Below are positions 27,616 through 37,496 of a DNA stretch of 48,404 nucleotides, piece by piece. A program made the translations under genes and the position numbers. The notes beneath the pieces are model-generated. The model was given only the letters and a program-made list of their open reading frames with translations. It did not search any database and was not told the origin of the DNA. This DNA is from a bacterium (GTDB taxonomy: Bacteria > Vulcanimicrobiota > Xenobia > Xenobiales > Xenobiaceae), in contig JAUNIO010000017.1 of the NCBI GenBank assembly GCA_030535355.1, positions 1 to 48,404 on the forward strand, read 5' to 3'. Position 1 is the first letter of the stretch, and every line of letters starts with the position of its first letter.

Positions 27616-30258
27616 ATGCAATTTCAATATAGCAGAATTGCCGCTTCACTGTGCACAGCTTCCTTAGCCTTAAGTTTACTAATCAGCGGATGCAGTGATT
27701 CCGATCGCGACAATTCTAGTAGTGTAGATCCCACTCCCACACCTGAGCCGACGGCTTCCCCCGAACCAGATCCCGAACCGTCAAAAGGCATTAAGCTGGC
27801 CTACGATGCCGATGGCAACGGTATCCCCGATGTTTTCGAAGACTATCCTTCCAACAAAGACGCCGACTACATCGACATAGTCCGCTACGACAAAGACAAC
27901 AATTTACTGTACAGCAACGGCGAATTCAGCCAAAAGACTTTAACCAGAGGCGAAAACGAACTGGTTCTTACCGCTCCCGTGCGCATCAGCAGTTTTGTGG
28001 ATCAGCCCTACACCGAGACCTCCATCGCCAGTATTGAAAACGAAAGCGGCGAGCAAACAGAGGTTGAAGAGACCACTATTACGCGCACCCCTGACTGCCA
28101 TTACATCACGCTTGAAGGCGGAAAGAGATATACCATCACTCTGCAGGACGAAGAAGGCCAGGGCGGATATATAGCCGATTTCCAACCCGATCTGCGCGTC
28201 ATCCCCGAAAAAGATTTTGCCGATAATGAAGACGCTCCCGGCCTTAAGTTAAACACTCTGCTGACCGACGACGCCCTGCGCTCTATCTCGCTTTCCTTTA
28301 CGCCGGAAACATCAGGCATTTATTGCATCGCCGTGCGCAACGCCGGTTACGAAATCGCCGACAGTGAAGAAAGCGCTAAAGATACGTCATACTGCTTTAT
28401 GGTATTTCCCAACGAAGATACCAACGAAGACACCGCCGATCTCAACGTAACCTTCACCTCTTCGGTCCCCGGCTACGATTTCGTTTATACATCTGACGAA
28501 ATTCAGGATTTACGCAACGCTCTGGCTCCGTATGTCAAAACGAACGCCAACACCAAACTGCCCCAGTCGGTGCACGGTCAAAAAATCTTCGACGAAAAGG
28601 CAGAAGAAGCGTTTAACAGCACTTTAGCGATTATCAACTCGCATCACATCGCCGATTACTTAGAGGACAATTCCGGCAGCGCTGCCAAAGACGGAGAAGC
28701 TTCTCCCACACCAGCTTCCAGCAGCGGAAGCAAGACCAAATTGGCTCCCACTATGAACGGTTTCTACTGGGACGATTCTACCTTTTTCGGCGACGGTATA
28801 TCCGCTATGACCGGTATGCCCTGCCGCTATCAGTCCGGCGCCATTAAAAAATTCGACGATCAGCTGACCGAAGGCGGCAGTTACAACGGGGCCAGCAAAA
28901 TTATGCTGGTGGACAATACCACCTCTCACGAAGAGGCCATAGGTGTAGATACCACGGTATCCGTCAGCGTGCCCCGTGCGGCATTTTCTAACGAAAACAA
29001 ATACACCCGCAACATCAAATACGGCAGCAATACCACCACGCTGCTGGTAAGTTACACTTACAGCGAAAACAGCCCCCGCCGTCTAGCCGATCTGCACTCC
29101 TACGAGCTGACCGATGACGCCGCTGCATATTTAGAAAGCAATGGCGAGGAGGCCTTCCGCGAAGCCTACGGCGACTATTTCGTGGGCGGTGCCACCTACG
29201 GAGCCCGCTATTTTGGGACTTTAGTCATCAAGACTTCCAACGTCGAAAAGATGACGGAAATTAAGAATACCATTACCGCTTCGTACATGCAGGGCAAAAT
29301 CGACAATACCTTCTCGAAGAAGGTTAAAGACGCTACCAGCAACTGCGAAATAACTCTCAACGAGATCACCATCGGCGAAACCTTTGACAACAGCGACGAT
29401 GACTCGCCGACAACCGGCTCAGCAGCTATAGACACTTTGGTCAAGCACTACCAGAGTTTTAAGAATAACTGCGAAAACAGTGAACGCGAGCACAAATTCG
29501 ACAAGCTAAACGCCTATCTCATCGGATTCAACCAAATTAGCGGCGGAGAAGCCATGAGCGACAGCGTCAACATTCCCGTCAAGACTTTCACCGACACACG
29601 CACTATATGCAGCCAGTTCCTTACCACCAAGGCAACTGTGGCCTCTTATCTGCTTCAGCCTGACAGTCACTTTGTCAACGGGGCTTCGCACAAACGCGAC
29701 ATCGAAAATAAGCAGAACAATTTAGCTACGGAATTGATTTCGGCCATGAACGATATCGTGAGCAATGAAAAAACGCGCCAAGACTGGCTGGCCAGAACCA
29801 AAAAAGAGCGCGATACCATAATCGACAAAATGGGACGCTATCAGCTCTACCGCTCCTTGGAAGATGCAGCAGCTGCCATGAAGGGTAAAGGCATGTCTTA
29901 CGGTTCCTACGGCTACCAAAGCTACTACAACTTCTCGGCTCCCAACAGCGATATCTACCAATTCGACAGCGGCGAGCACAACGAAGAATGGCATATCGGC
30001 TGGCGCAAATGGGATCCTACTTTTAACCCTGGCAACGGCCAGCGCGTCTGTTATATTTATTTAGGCGGCAGAAGCAGCAAGGACAAGACCACCGGCGCTG
30101 ATCTGTCCTGGGATGGCAACTCCGATCCGCCTCTGTCCCGCACCAGCGTGTCTTTCCACGTGGAAAGTGGCTATGATCGCGGCCTGTTCCTGTCTTATGC
30201 GGTCAGCGCTATCAAGAATATAGACCAGTACAGCGATTTCAGCTGGAGCTACAAATAG
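27616..30258 (+). CDS. Large MACPF/CDC-like surface lipoprotein
   Basis: This encodes an 880-residue protein. The signal peptide ends in lipobox LISGC (Cys26), then a Pro/Thr/Glu spacer (about 36-56) and a calcium-type DADGNGIPDVFEDYP. Residues about 85-270 look like a beta-rich, pre-peptidase-like domain (RYTITLQDEEGQGG, SGIYCIAVRNAGYE). From about 370 to 680 the layout resembles membrane attack complex/perforin domains: an early glycine-rich strand, EEAIGVDTTVSVSVPRAAFS, then FREAYGDYFVGGATYGARYFGTLVI near 513-540 in the place of the family's 'YGTH(Y/F)...GG' signature, followed by helical stretches. The His is Tyr/Asp-substituted, so the assignment is tentative. Bacteroidota use such lipoproteins as anti-bacterial pores. 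It stands alone, with a terminator behind. Confidence 0.6.
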   Translation: MQFQYSRIAASLCTASLALSLLISGCSDSDRDNSSSVDPTPTPEPTASPEPDPEPSKGIKLAYDADGNGIPDVFEDYPSNKDADYIDIVRYDKDNNLLYSNGEFSQKTLTRGENELVLTAPVRISSFVDQPYTETSIASIENESGEQTEVEETTITRTPDCHYITLEGGKRYTITLQDEEGQGGYIADFQPDLRVIPEKDFADNEDAPGLKLNTLLTDDALRSISLSFTPETSGIYCIAVRNAGYEIADSEESAKDTSYCFMVFPNEDTNEDTADLNVTFTSSVPGYDFVYTSDEIQDLRNALAPYVKTNANTKLPQSVHGQKIFDEKAEEAFNSTLAIINSHHIADYLEDNSGSAAKDGEASPTPASSSGSKTKLAPTMNGFYWDDSTFFGDGISAMTGMPCRYQSGAIKKFDDQLTEGGSYNGASKIMLVDNTTSHEEAIGVDTTVSVSVPRAAFSNENKYTRNIKYGSNTTTLLVSYTYSENSPRRLADLHSYELTDDAAAYLESNGEEAFREAYGDYFVGGATYGARYFGTLVIKTSNVEKMTEIKNTITASYMQGKIDNTFSKKVKDATSNCEITLNEITIGETFDNSDDDSPTTGSAAIDTLVKHYQSFKNNCENSEREHKFDKLNAYLIGFNQISGGEAMSDSVNIPVKTFTDTRTICSQFLTTKATVASYLLQPDSHFVNGASHKRDIENKQNNLATELISAMNDIVSNEKTRQDWLARTKKERDTIIDKMGRYQLYRSLEDAAAAMKGKGMSYGSYGYQSYYNFSAPNSDIYQFDSGEHNEEWHIGWRKWDPTFNPGNGQRVCYIYLGGRSSKDKTTGADLSWDGNSDPPLSRTSVSFHVESGYDRGLFLSYAVSAIKNIDQYSDFSWSYK

Positions 30259-30348
30259 TCATACACTTTCCCACAGCGCAGCAGCTGGGCGTTAGCCTAA
30301 GCCGCCTGATCGGGGTGATGCTCCAGAAGGCCTTAGCCATAATTAACT

Positions 30349-30388
30349 AAAAAGCAAGCGCCATTTTATAATTCGGCGCTTGCTTTTT
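30349..30388. terminator. Bidirectional terminator
   Basis: AAAAAGCAAGCGCC (30349-30362) pairs with GGCGCTTGCTTTTT (30375-30388): a 14-bp perfect stem with A and T tracts at either end, between convergent genes. Confidence 0.92.
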
Positions 30389-30414
30389 ATGTGCCAGCGG
30401 TTCAGTCTGCGCTT

Positions 30415-30990
30415 TTATCTTTCCGGCCACCAGCGGAAGCCTTCATCGCGCAGTTTCTCGGCAATCGAATCGAAGGCTTCGCGCTCCCTACCGATCATAT
30501 GGCGGCGGATAAGCGTAAACGGCGGCCGTCCCGAGGCGGTAATCGTCAGCTGCGCCTTGGCTTCTTTCTGCTCCGTTCCGGTATTATTGCCATCAGTGCC
30601 AACGTTTTCGCCAGCCATATCGGCCTTGTCCGCAGGGGGTGCCACGCGATCCGAGGCCGCCGGCAAATTTCCACGCACGGCTGCAGCGGCCATTTCCTCA
30701 AAGAGCACGGACTTGGCCAAGTATTCGGTTATTTTTTCCTCGCCGCCGTCTCCGGGAGCTTCGCGTATCGACAGCTCGATTCGGTGCCACCGATCGTCGG
30801 GTTTGAGCCGAGCCTCAATCCGCACAGAATGTCCTTCATTAGTCCACTCTTCAACATATATTATCGAATCGATACTGAATTTATTTACCATGCCCGGTCC
30901 GTCCAAAACATGAGCTCGGGCGTACCTCCAGCAAACCCAAACACAGCTCAAAACAGCGATCAGCACAGCCGCCCCTATAGTCGTTTTCAT
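30415..30990 (-). CDS. Membrane-anchored protein of unknown function
   Basis: This encodes a 191-residue protein. ATG 30990 is chosen because GAGGAG lies ten bases upstream; an ATG at 31008 would include that SD. The N-terminal hydrophobic helix (residues 4-24, IGAAVLIAVLSCVWVCW) has no lipobox and is probably an anchor. The rest is soluble: a beta-like part (FSIDSIIYVEEWTNEGHSVRIEARLK), a low-complexity acidic and Gly-rich middle (about 115-140), and a C-terminal strand-helix ending FRWWPER. No family is recognised. It is convergent with the MACPF-like gene across the shared terminator, and appears to be a single-gene unit. Confidence 0.65.
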   Translation of the reverse strand: MKTTIGAAVLIAVLSCVWVCWRYARAHVLDGPGMVNKFSIDSIIYVEEWTNEGHSVRIEARLKPDDRWHRIELSIREAPGDGGEEKITEYLAKSVLFEEMAAAAVRGNLPAASDRVAPPADKADMAGENVGTDGNNTGTEQKEAKAQLTITASGRPPFTLIRRHMIGREREAFDSIAEKLRDEGFRWWPER

Positions 30991-31147
30991 CACAGCCAGG
31001 CTCCTCATTCATTACACATACAAATATTATACCATTTATACAGTTAAAGCGTAACCGTCAAATATGCTTGTTGCGGCGTTTTGCGACACGTCAATGTCTG
31101 CGTTATGGCCAATTTAATGGTTAAGTGAACATCCGATTCTCCCTACA

Positions 31148-31178
31148 GTTTTGGGCACCCCCTCTGTCGCAAGCGACG
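31148..31178 (-). repeat. Partial copy of the intergenic repeat (inverted)
   Basis: On the minus strand GTCGC-TTGCGACAGAGGGGGTGCCCAAAA matches the right end of the elements at 43428 and 44463. Only this end is present. The surrounding 31009-31396 has no gene I can support beyond the ppdK leader. Confidence 0.7.
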
Positions 31179-31396
31179 AAAGAAGCAGCCTGCTCCGAAG
31201 AAAAGCAGAATTGGAAGGATTCTGCCTTTCTCTTTCAAATTAATAATTTTTATGATTTTTGGTTTGTATTTTCCAAATTGAGAAAACCTCCAGCCAAAAT
31301 TAAAAGATGCAAGTAAAACAACAAGCTCGGCGTGGGCTTAGTCAGCGCTGATGTCGGCGTCATGCGAGTCCTAGACCGAGACGAAGGAGTATAGTG

Positions 31397-34309
31397 ATGA
31401 CGACTGCCTGCCAGTGCTGGCGCGACAAATTAACTGACAAAAAAGCCACCTACCAGTTTGAAGAGGGCAATGCCACCATGCGCGGCCTTCTGGGCGGTAA
31501 GGGTGCCAACCTCGCCGAGATGAAACGCCTGGGCATTCCCGTTCCCGACGGTTTCACCATTACCACTGAAGTCTGCAACGCCTACTATGAAGTGGGTAAA
31601 GTTATGCCTGCCGGATTGGAAGATGAGATCCGCGAGCAGATCGCCGCTTTGGCCAAAAAGATGGATAAGGGTTTTGGCGACGCCAAGAATCCCCTCCTGG
31701 TTTCCGTACGCTCCGGCGCCAAATTCTCCATGCCCGGCATGATGGACACCATTCTCAACCTGGGCCTCAACGATGAGACCGTCGAGGGCTTGGCCGCGCT
31801 GACCAATGATGCCCGCTTCGCCTACGACGCTTACCGCCGCTTCATCATGATGTTCTCCGACGTCGTGATGGACCTGCCCAAGTCCGAGTTCGAGAAAATG
31901 CTCCGCGCCAAGAAAGAGGCCGAAGGCGTTACCGAAGATTCCAAGCTGTCCGCCGACGCTCTGAAGGACGTCGTCAAGCAGTACAAAGCTTTCTACAAGG
32001 CTGAAAAGGGCAACGAGTTCCCGCAGAACGTTTACACTCAGCTGTTCGAAGCCGTTTTGGCCGTGTTCCGTTCCTGGATGAACGAGCGCGCCATCATCTA
32101 CCGCAACCGCGAGAAGATCGACCACAAGCTGGGCACCGCCGTCAACGTTCAGGCCATGTGCTTCGGCAACATGGGGGAGAACTCTGGCACTGGCGTGGCC
32201 TTCAGCCGCGACTACAACGACGGTACTCCCGGCCTGGTCGGCGACTTCCTGCTCAACGCGCAGGGTGAAGACGTCGTAGCCGGTATCCGCAAGGTATCTC
32301 CCATCGACGAGCTCAAGCGCATCATGCCCGAATCCTACGAAAAGCTGAACGAGATCGCCAACAAACTCGAGCAGCACTACAAAGAGATGCAGGACATGGA
32401 GTTCACCATCCAGCAGGGACGCCTCTTCATGCTGCAGACCCGCAACGGCAAGCGCACCGCCACCGCGGCGGTGAAGATCGCTGTGGATATGGTGGAAGAG
32501 GGCCTGATCAGCAAGGAAGAAGCGGTTATGCGCGTACAGCCCGAGCAGCTGGACCGCCTGCTGCACCCCTTCATCCCTGAAAAGTCCAAGAAGATGGCCA
32601 TTGAGAACAACTGCATGTTAGCCAAAGGCACGGCAGCTTCTCCCGGTGCCGCCTGCGGACGCGTAGTCTTCGACAAAAATGAAGCCGTGCGCGTAGCGGC
32701 CACCAAAGAGCCGGTCATCATGGTTCGCGTGGACACCACTCCTGAAGACGCCGCCGGTATGCTGGTGGCCAAAGGCATCCTGACCTCCACCGGAGGCCCT
32801 TCATCTCACGCCGCTCTGGTAGCCCGCGGCTGGGGTATCCCCTGCGTAGTTGGCTGCGACGCCCTGCACATCGACATCGAGAATAAGAAGGTCACCGTGG
32901 GCGACCGTTCCTTCGGCGACGGCGATTATCTGACCATCGATGGTTCCACCGGCGAAGTCATGCTGGGCAAGATTCCTCTGGAAGACCCCAACGATCTGAC
33001 TCCCGAGACCAAGACCCTTTTGGGCTGGGCCGATGAAGCCAAGAAGCTGAAAGTTTACGCCAACGCCGACAACCCGCGCGACGCTAAACGCGCCCGCAAC
33101 TTCGGCGCTGTCGGTATCGGTCTGTGCCGCACCGAGCACATGTTCATGGAGTCCGAGCGTCTGCCCATCGTCCAGGAGATGATCCTCATCGCCGCCGAGG
33201 CCGAGCAGGGACACCGCGCCCGCCTGGCCATCGAGAAAGAGCTGGCCGAAGCTACCGGCAACCAGAAGGCCAAACTGGAGCAGAAGCTGGCCGAGCACGA
33301 TGCCAAGACCATGCCCGCCTGGAACAAGTACCACGAGCTGCTGGGCAAACTGCTGGAGTTCCAGCGCGGCGACTTCCGCGGCATTTTGGAAGCCATGCAG
33401 GGCAACTGGGTAACCATCCGCCTCATCGACCCGCCTCTGCACGAGTTCCTGCCCAAACACGGCAAACTGTTTGAGGATGTCGTGCGCCTGAAGACCCTCA
33501 AGGCCGTCGATGAAAAAGCTTTCGAAGCCGCTTTGGCTGAGATCCGCAAAGTGCGTGGTCCCGAAGTGACTTTGGAATCCCTGACCGCCCTCTTGGCCCG
33601 CGTCGAGCAGATGAGCGAAGCCAACCCCATGCTGGGTCTGCGCGTCTGCCGTCTGGGCATCGTCTTCCCCGAGATCGTCAAGATGCAGGTCCGCGGCATC
33701 ATGGAAGCCGCCTGCGATCTGCGCAAGAACGGCGTCGATGCCAAGCCCAAGGTCATGATCCCCGGCGTGGGCACCGTCGAAGAGATGCGCTGGAACCGCA
33801 AGATGGTTACCGAAGTGGCCGATAAGGTTATCGCCGAGACCGGTGTGCCCGTCGAGTACCACGTGGGCACCATGGTGGAGATTCCCCGCGCCGCTCTGAC
33901 CGCAGGCGATGTGGCCACCGAGGCCGAGTTCTTCAGCTTCGGCACCAATGACCTGAGCCAGACCACCTTCGGTTACTCCCGCGACGACGCGGCCAAGACC
34001 TTCGTGCCCGTCTATCTCGATCAGCACATCCTCAAGGCTGACCCGTTCCAGGTCTTGGACCAGGTCGGTGTGGGCCGCCTGATGAAGATGGCCGTCAAAG
34101 AGGGCCGCGAAACCCGCGGCAAAGACATGGAGATCGGTATCTGCGGCGAGCACGGCGGCGAGCCTTCCTCGGTTGGCTTCTGCCACGAGATCGGCCTGAC
34201 CTACGTGTCCTGCTCTCCTTACCGCGTGCCCATTGCCCGCTTGGCAGCGGCTCATGCGGCTATCAAAGAGAAACGCAACGGCCAGGGCGCCAGCGTGGAT
34301 CTGCGCTAG
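31397..34309 (+). CDS. ppdK: Pyruvate, phosphate dikinase
   Basis: This encodes a 970-residue cytoplasmic enzyme that interconverts pyruvate, ATP and phosphate with phosphoenolpyruvate, AMP and pyrophosphate. ATG 31397 is used (AAGGAG seven bases before). The N-terminal ATP-grasp domain starts LLGGKGANLAEMKRLGIPVPDGF. The swivelling phosphohistidine domain has TSTGGPSSHAALVARGWGIP with the catalytic His. The C-terminal PEP/pyruvate barrel has GLCRTEHMF, SFGTNDLSQTTFGYSRDD and the catalytic Cys in GICGEHGG. It is some 95 residues longer than the 874-residue Clostridium symbiosum enzyme. Part of this is a charged, coiled-coil-like insert (RLAIEKELAEATGNQKAKL...) in the barrel domain. Codons are strongly biased to C/G endings unlike the neighbours, indicating high expression. 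Confidence 0.97.
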   Translation: MTTACQCWRDKLTDKKATYQFEEGNATMRGLLGGKGANLAEMKRLGIPVPDGFTITTEVCNAYYEVGKVMPAGLEDEIREQIAALAKKMDKGFGDAKNPLLVSVRSGAKFSMPGMMDTILNLGLNDETVEGLAALTNDARFAYDAYRRFIMMFSDVVMDLPKSEFEKMLRAKKEAEGVTEDSKLSADALKDVVKQYKAFYKAEKGNEFPQNVYTQLFEAVLAVFRSWMNERAIIYRNREKIDHKLGTAVNVQAMCFGNMGENSGTGVAFSRDYNDGTPGLVGDFLLNAQGEDVVAGIRKVSPIDELKRIMPESYEKLNEIANKLEQHYKEMQDMEFTIQQGRLFMLQTRNGKRTATAAVKIAVDMVEEGLISKEEAVMRVQPEQLDRLLHPFIPEKSKKMAIENNCMLAKGTAASPGAACGRVVFDKNEAVRVAATKEPVIMVRVDTTPEDAAGMLVAKGILTSTGGPSSHAALVARGWGIPCVVGCDALHIDIENKKVTVGDRSFGDGDYLTIDGSTGEVMLGKIPLEDPNDLTPETKTLLGWADEAKKLKVYANADNPRDAKRARNFGAVGIGLCRTEHMFMESERLPIVQEMILIAAEAEQGHRARLAIEKELAEATGNQKAKLEQKLAEHDAKTMPAWNKYHELLGKLLEFQRGDFRGILEAMQGNWVTIRLIDPPLHEFLPKHGKLFEDVVRLKTLKAVDEKAFEAALAEIRKVRGPEVTLESLTALLARVEQMSEANPMLGLRVCRLGIVFPEIVKMQVRGIMEAACDLRKNGVDAKPKVMIPGVGTVEEMRWNRKMVTEVADKVIAETGVPVEYHVGTMVEIPRAALTAGDVATEAEFFSFGTNDLSQTTFGYSRDDAAKTFVPVYLDQHILKADPFQVLDQVGVGRLMKMAVKEGRETRGKDMEIGICGEHGGEPSSVGFCHEIGLTYVSCSPYRVPIARLAAAHAAIKEKRNGQGASVDLR

Positions 34310-34333
34310 AATACCGCTCTTTAACTAGATAAT

Positions 34334-34368
34334 AAACGCCTCCGGAGCAGACGCTTCGGGGGCGTTTT
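34334..34368 (+). terminator. Terminator of ppdK
   Basis: AAACGCCTCCG pairs with CGGGGGCGTTTT (one bulge), followed by TTTTG. It begins 24 bases after the ppdK stop. The rest of the gap to 34616 shows only a promoter-like TTGGAC ... TATGCT pair near 34572-34594. Confidence 0.88.
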
Positions 34369-34616
34369 GTTTGCGGAAGCTTTTGCAATATCTGCCGCGC
34401 TGTTTGTTTAATATCACCGGCTTTGCGGCAGCTTACTCTCCGGCACTAACACATACAAGCATATACACCCTAATGCTGTTGACGTTGGGATGAAACGCAT
34501 ATCCGCGAATGTAACTTTAATTTAACATTACGGCAATAAAATTATATACGGCGCTTTTGCTATAGTCTGTTGGACGAGCATAAAAAATATGCTAAACTGA
34601 AAAAGGAGGCTGCCGT

Positions 34617-35603
34617 ATGGAGATCAAAAACAGCTTGGCGGCGAGCATTGACATAACGCAAAAGACCATGCCTTACGATGCCTCGTGCAAGCGCATATTA
34701 GCCGAAAGATACATCCTAGCCAACATCATGCGCAGCTGCCTGCGCGAGTTTCAGGAGCTGCCTGTCGGCACCATCGCTGCCGAGTGCATTCACGAACATC
34801 CGTTATTATCGACAGTACCCATAGCTCCTGACGAAACCGGGGCATTTCTGCAAGGTCTTGACAAAGCGCAGACCTCCCCAACCGAAGGCAGTGTGTATTT
34901 CGATATTTACTTCAGTGCCGGCGTACCTGACAGCGATGACGACGTACAGCTTATCATCAACATAGAATCTCAAAACAATTATTACCCGGGCTATCCTCTC
35001 GTAAAACGCGGAATTTACTATTGCGCCAGAATACTGTCGGCTCAAAAAGGCACAGTATTTGCCAAATCACATTACGAACAGCTGCGAAAAGTATATTCGA
35101 TATGGATATGCACCCATCCGCCTAAAAATTTACGCAATACCATTAAGATCTACCATATTACCGAAGACGACATAATCGGCAGCAGCCAAGACGATGCCAA
35201 GAATTACGATCTTTTAGCGGTGATAATAATCTGTCTCGGCACCCAAGACGACGAAAATTACCAAGGCATTTTAAAACTATTGGGAGTTCTGCTTTCAGCG
35301 ACTATCAAGCCTGAAGACAAAAAGCAAATCCTCTGCAGCGAATTCGGCTTGCCGATTACGGAAAACTTAGAAATGGAGATTAATCAAATGTGCAATTTGG
35401 GAGAAGCATTATATAAAGAAGGTGAAGCCTGCGGAGAGGCCCGCGGAGAAGCACGCGGCATAAAGATAGGCATTGAGCAGACCGTACTATCGTCCATCCA
35501 AAGCCTTATGGAAACCTTAAAACTCAGCGCTCAGGAGGCCATGAACGCCCTGCGCATTCCCGAAAGCGAGCAGCCGCACTATCTGGAAAAATTAGTCCGA
35601 TAA
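34617..35603 (+). CDS. PD-(D/E)XK nuclease family transposase (Rpn-like)
   Basis: This encodes a 328-residue protein; AAGGAGG lies eight bases before the start. It fits a family common in gut Firmicutes: YDASCKRILAERYILANIMRSCLREF at the N-terminus, then EGSVYFDIYFSA with the catalytic Asp, LIINIESQNNYYPGYPLVKRGIYYCARILSAQ with E-x-Q in place of E-x-K, and YEQLRKVYSIWICTHPP. The tail has a GEACGEARGEARG repeat, often seen in Rpn-type proteins and prone to expansion, and a helical end SAQEAMNALRIPESEQPHYLEKL. Relatives promote recombination as DNA endonucleases. Two other tail remnants lie at 35795 and 47052. Confidence 0.88.
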   Translation: MEIKNSLAASIDITQKTMPYDASCKRILAERYILANIMRSCLREFQELPVGTIAAECIHEHPLLSTVPIAPDETGAFLQGLDKAQTSPTEGSVYFDIYFSAGVPDSDDDVQLIINIESQNNYYPGYPLVKRGIYYCARILSAQKGTVFAKSHYEQLRKVYSIWICTHPPKNLRNTIKIYHITEDDIIGSSQDDAKNYDLLAVIIICLGTQDDENYQGILKLLGVLLSATIKPEDKKQILCSEFGLPITENLEMEINQMCNLGEALYKEGEACGEARGEARGIKIGIEQTVLSSIQSLMETLKLSAQEAMNALRIPESEQPHYLEKLVR

Positions 35604-35794
35604 CCTGCAGCCATGCAGAATAATGCAGATTTTAAGCGGAAAAATATGATATTCCCATGCCGCAGACATTGAACGTGGAGATAGCGTTAAAGACGCGTTA
35701 TAGATCATGCCGCACTTATCGAAAGCGCCGAATAGAGCCGCAGCAAGGGCTGCAATGAGAACCGCATTTAACCGCTGGCGCTGTGCGCAGCGTA

Positions 35795-35902
35795 ATGGAT
35801 AAATCGGAAATCAACTTAGACGAAGCCTTAAATGCTCTCAGCATTCCTGAAGCTGAACGCCAGTATTTCATTAACGCTATCAATAACAGTTTGTGCGGAT
35901 AA
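35795..35902 (+). pseudogene. C-terminal remnant of a second Rpn-like gene
   Basis: The frame reads MDKSEINLDEALNALSIPEAERQYFINAINNSLCG and a stop, matching the tail design LSAQEAMNALRIPESEQPHYLEKL of the intact gene just upstream. No upstream nuclease domain is readable between 35604 and 35794. It is probably the leftover of a tandem duplicate. Confidence 0.72.
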
Positions 35903-35931
35903 GCGCGAATAAAGAACAGAAATAATAAAAT

Positions 35932-36130
35932 GGACACCGAAAGACTCAAATTAAACTTGATTACCTCAAAGGTTACGGCGGCGAACCGCATGTTTCTTTT
36001 GAGATGCCGGGATCTGATCCGGGTTCTTTTCAGGTTTGGGAGGGTTTATTTGCAGATTTGCCGGCCAAACCGGATATGTCAGGCCAAGGATGGAACGGCT
36101 TTACCCGAGATTACCGTGAACTCAACCCGG
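35932..36130 (+). pseudogene. Internal fragment of an unknown gene
   Basis: One frame reads KTQIKLDYLKGYGGEPHVSF...EMPGSDPGSFQVWEGLFADLP and ...GWNGFTRDYRELNP, well-formed protein without any start codon or SD. It runs straight into the truncated end of the ATPase pseudogene on the other strand at about 36131. Overlapping frames starting at ATG 35930 and 36004 look less natural. I do not recognise the family. Confidence 0.5.
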
Positions 36131-37252
36131 CGCTGGATCACAAAATCAACTTCGGCACTGCGTTCGGATTCCCAATAATACGGACGGTAACCGTTGGCAA
36201 CCAGCTGATTGTGCACGTAGTTTTCCGTTAAGCCGCCTTTGAAATCATCGAGTTCCGGAGTCATATAGAGTATATCTCCGGCGGGAATATCTTTCTTGGC
36301 GCAGAGCAAGCCGACATCGGAAACGTAAACTTTAAATGCGTCGATGTTTTTATAATTCTCCAGCGGTTTCTTAATCTGTTCCGCGCGGTACACTGGCAAA
36401 ATAATCCCCGCCAAAATCAGCCACTGCAGAGCGTTTTCAAATTCCGAGGCCCGGGCGCCTTTTTTCAAAAGTTTATACTGAAAGCGCGTATTGGCCTTCG
36501 AGAGCTGAACGGTCGCGCTGTCGTAAGCCAGCCTGGTTTTCTTAATCTCGTTTTGAGTGTTGTATTTACTCATATCATTGAGATAACCGGCTAAAACCGT
36601 ATCCTGAATGTGCCGCGCCAGCAAATAATCCCCGGTATCGGCAAACTGAAGAACAGCTTCAGGCATCCCTCCTACGATCAGATACTGCCTGTATAGCCGC
36701 AGCGCTTCTTCGTGACGCAGCAGCGGCAAAGGCGTATCCGCATCAAAAGCCTGCTTTATGTCTTCCGCCAATTCCCCCTGCCCCATAGCCAGCAGAAACT
36801 CTTCAAAATCCAGAGGATAGAGATTTTTCAGCTCGGCTTTGCCCACGGGAAAAGAGAACTTTTCCCGGCTGACGGCCACCCCTAGCAGGCTGCCCGCAGC
36901 GATCACGTGATATTGAGGCGCCAATTCGCAAAAATACTTCAGCGACGCCAAAGCTCTCTCGCACAGCTGAACCTCGTCAAGAATGAGCAGAGTCTTTTTC
37001 GCTGACTATGGTCTGCCCGACGATATGCGAAAGCATGGGCAGCAGATGTTCAGGACGAATATCGCCGGCAAAGGCGTTTATCAGTTTAGGGTTGGTCTCA
37101 AAGTTGATATAAGCTGTGTTTTCGTAGCATTTGCGTCCAAATTCCAGAAGCGCGTAGGTCTTGCCCACCTGACGCGCGCCCTGCAGAATAAGCGGCTTGC
37201 GCCTGAGATCGTCTTTCCATTGCCGTAAATATGCGGTAATCTTGCGGTACAT
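36131..37252 (-). pseudogene. AAA ATPase/DUF4143 (type 2), frameshifted and 3'-truncated
   Basis: This is about 85% identical to the intact gene at 45660-46955. Two lesions are visible. At about 36995 the sequence has GAAAAAGAC where the frame needs GAAAAGAC, a one-base insertion in an A run that ends the first reading (Walker A GARQVGKT) right before Walker B. At 36131 homology stops after the codons for VDFVIQR, so the last 75 residues, including the LEVK strand of the nuclease-like motif, are lost. A second reading from an internal ATG at 36951 would lack the P-loop. Confidence 0.88.
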
Positions 37253-37393
37253 GCTGTAATTATAGCAGATAATTCATGCGTTTTTCAATGTATTTTTAAT
37301 CAAAACTTACATTATAACACACGAAATACAGACAGCCGGCGCATTCACAAAGCTCAGCGCCTTCACGAGGACAAACAGGCCCGGCGCCCGAGA

Positions 37394-37434
37394 ATAAAAC
37401 AAACGCGGCCCCAGCCCCAAGGGCTGCGGCCGCG
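37394..37434 (-). terminator. Terminator of the lipoprotein gene at 37497
   Basis: On the minus strand CGCGGCCGCAGCCC pairs with GGGCTGGGGCCGCG, then TTTGTTTTATT. The other 37253-37393 bases show nothing identifiable. Confidence 0.85.
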
Positions 37435-37496
37435 TCGGACAATATAAAAGCGGTCCGGCAGCATGAACGGTTTGACCCGCCGTTCAGCCTGTCCGG

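Noticed and set aside
30380-31047. Plus-strand open frames of 177 and 218 codons
   Set aside because: They lie opposite the membrane-anchored gene at 30415-30990, begin in its terminator, and look like shadow frames.
31430-34255. Long open frames on the minus strand opposite ppdK (378, 484 and 303 codons)
   Set aside because: They mirror the strongly biased codons of ppdK, give low-complexity His/Leu/Gly-rich proteins, and have no SD sites.
35930-36231. Plus-strand ATG frames at 35930 and 36004
   Set aside because: They run across the junction into the ATPase pseudogene. The frame from 35932 gives more natural protein but lacks a start, so the region is listed as a fragment.
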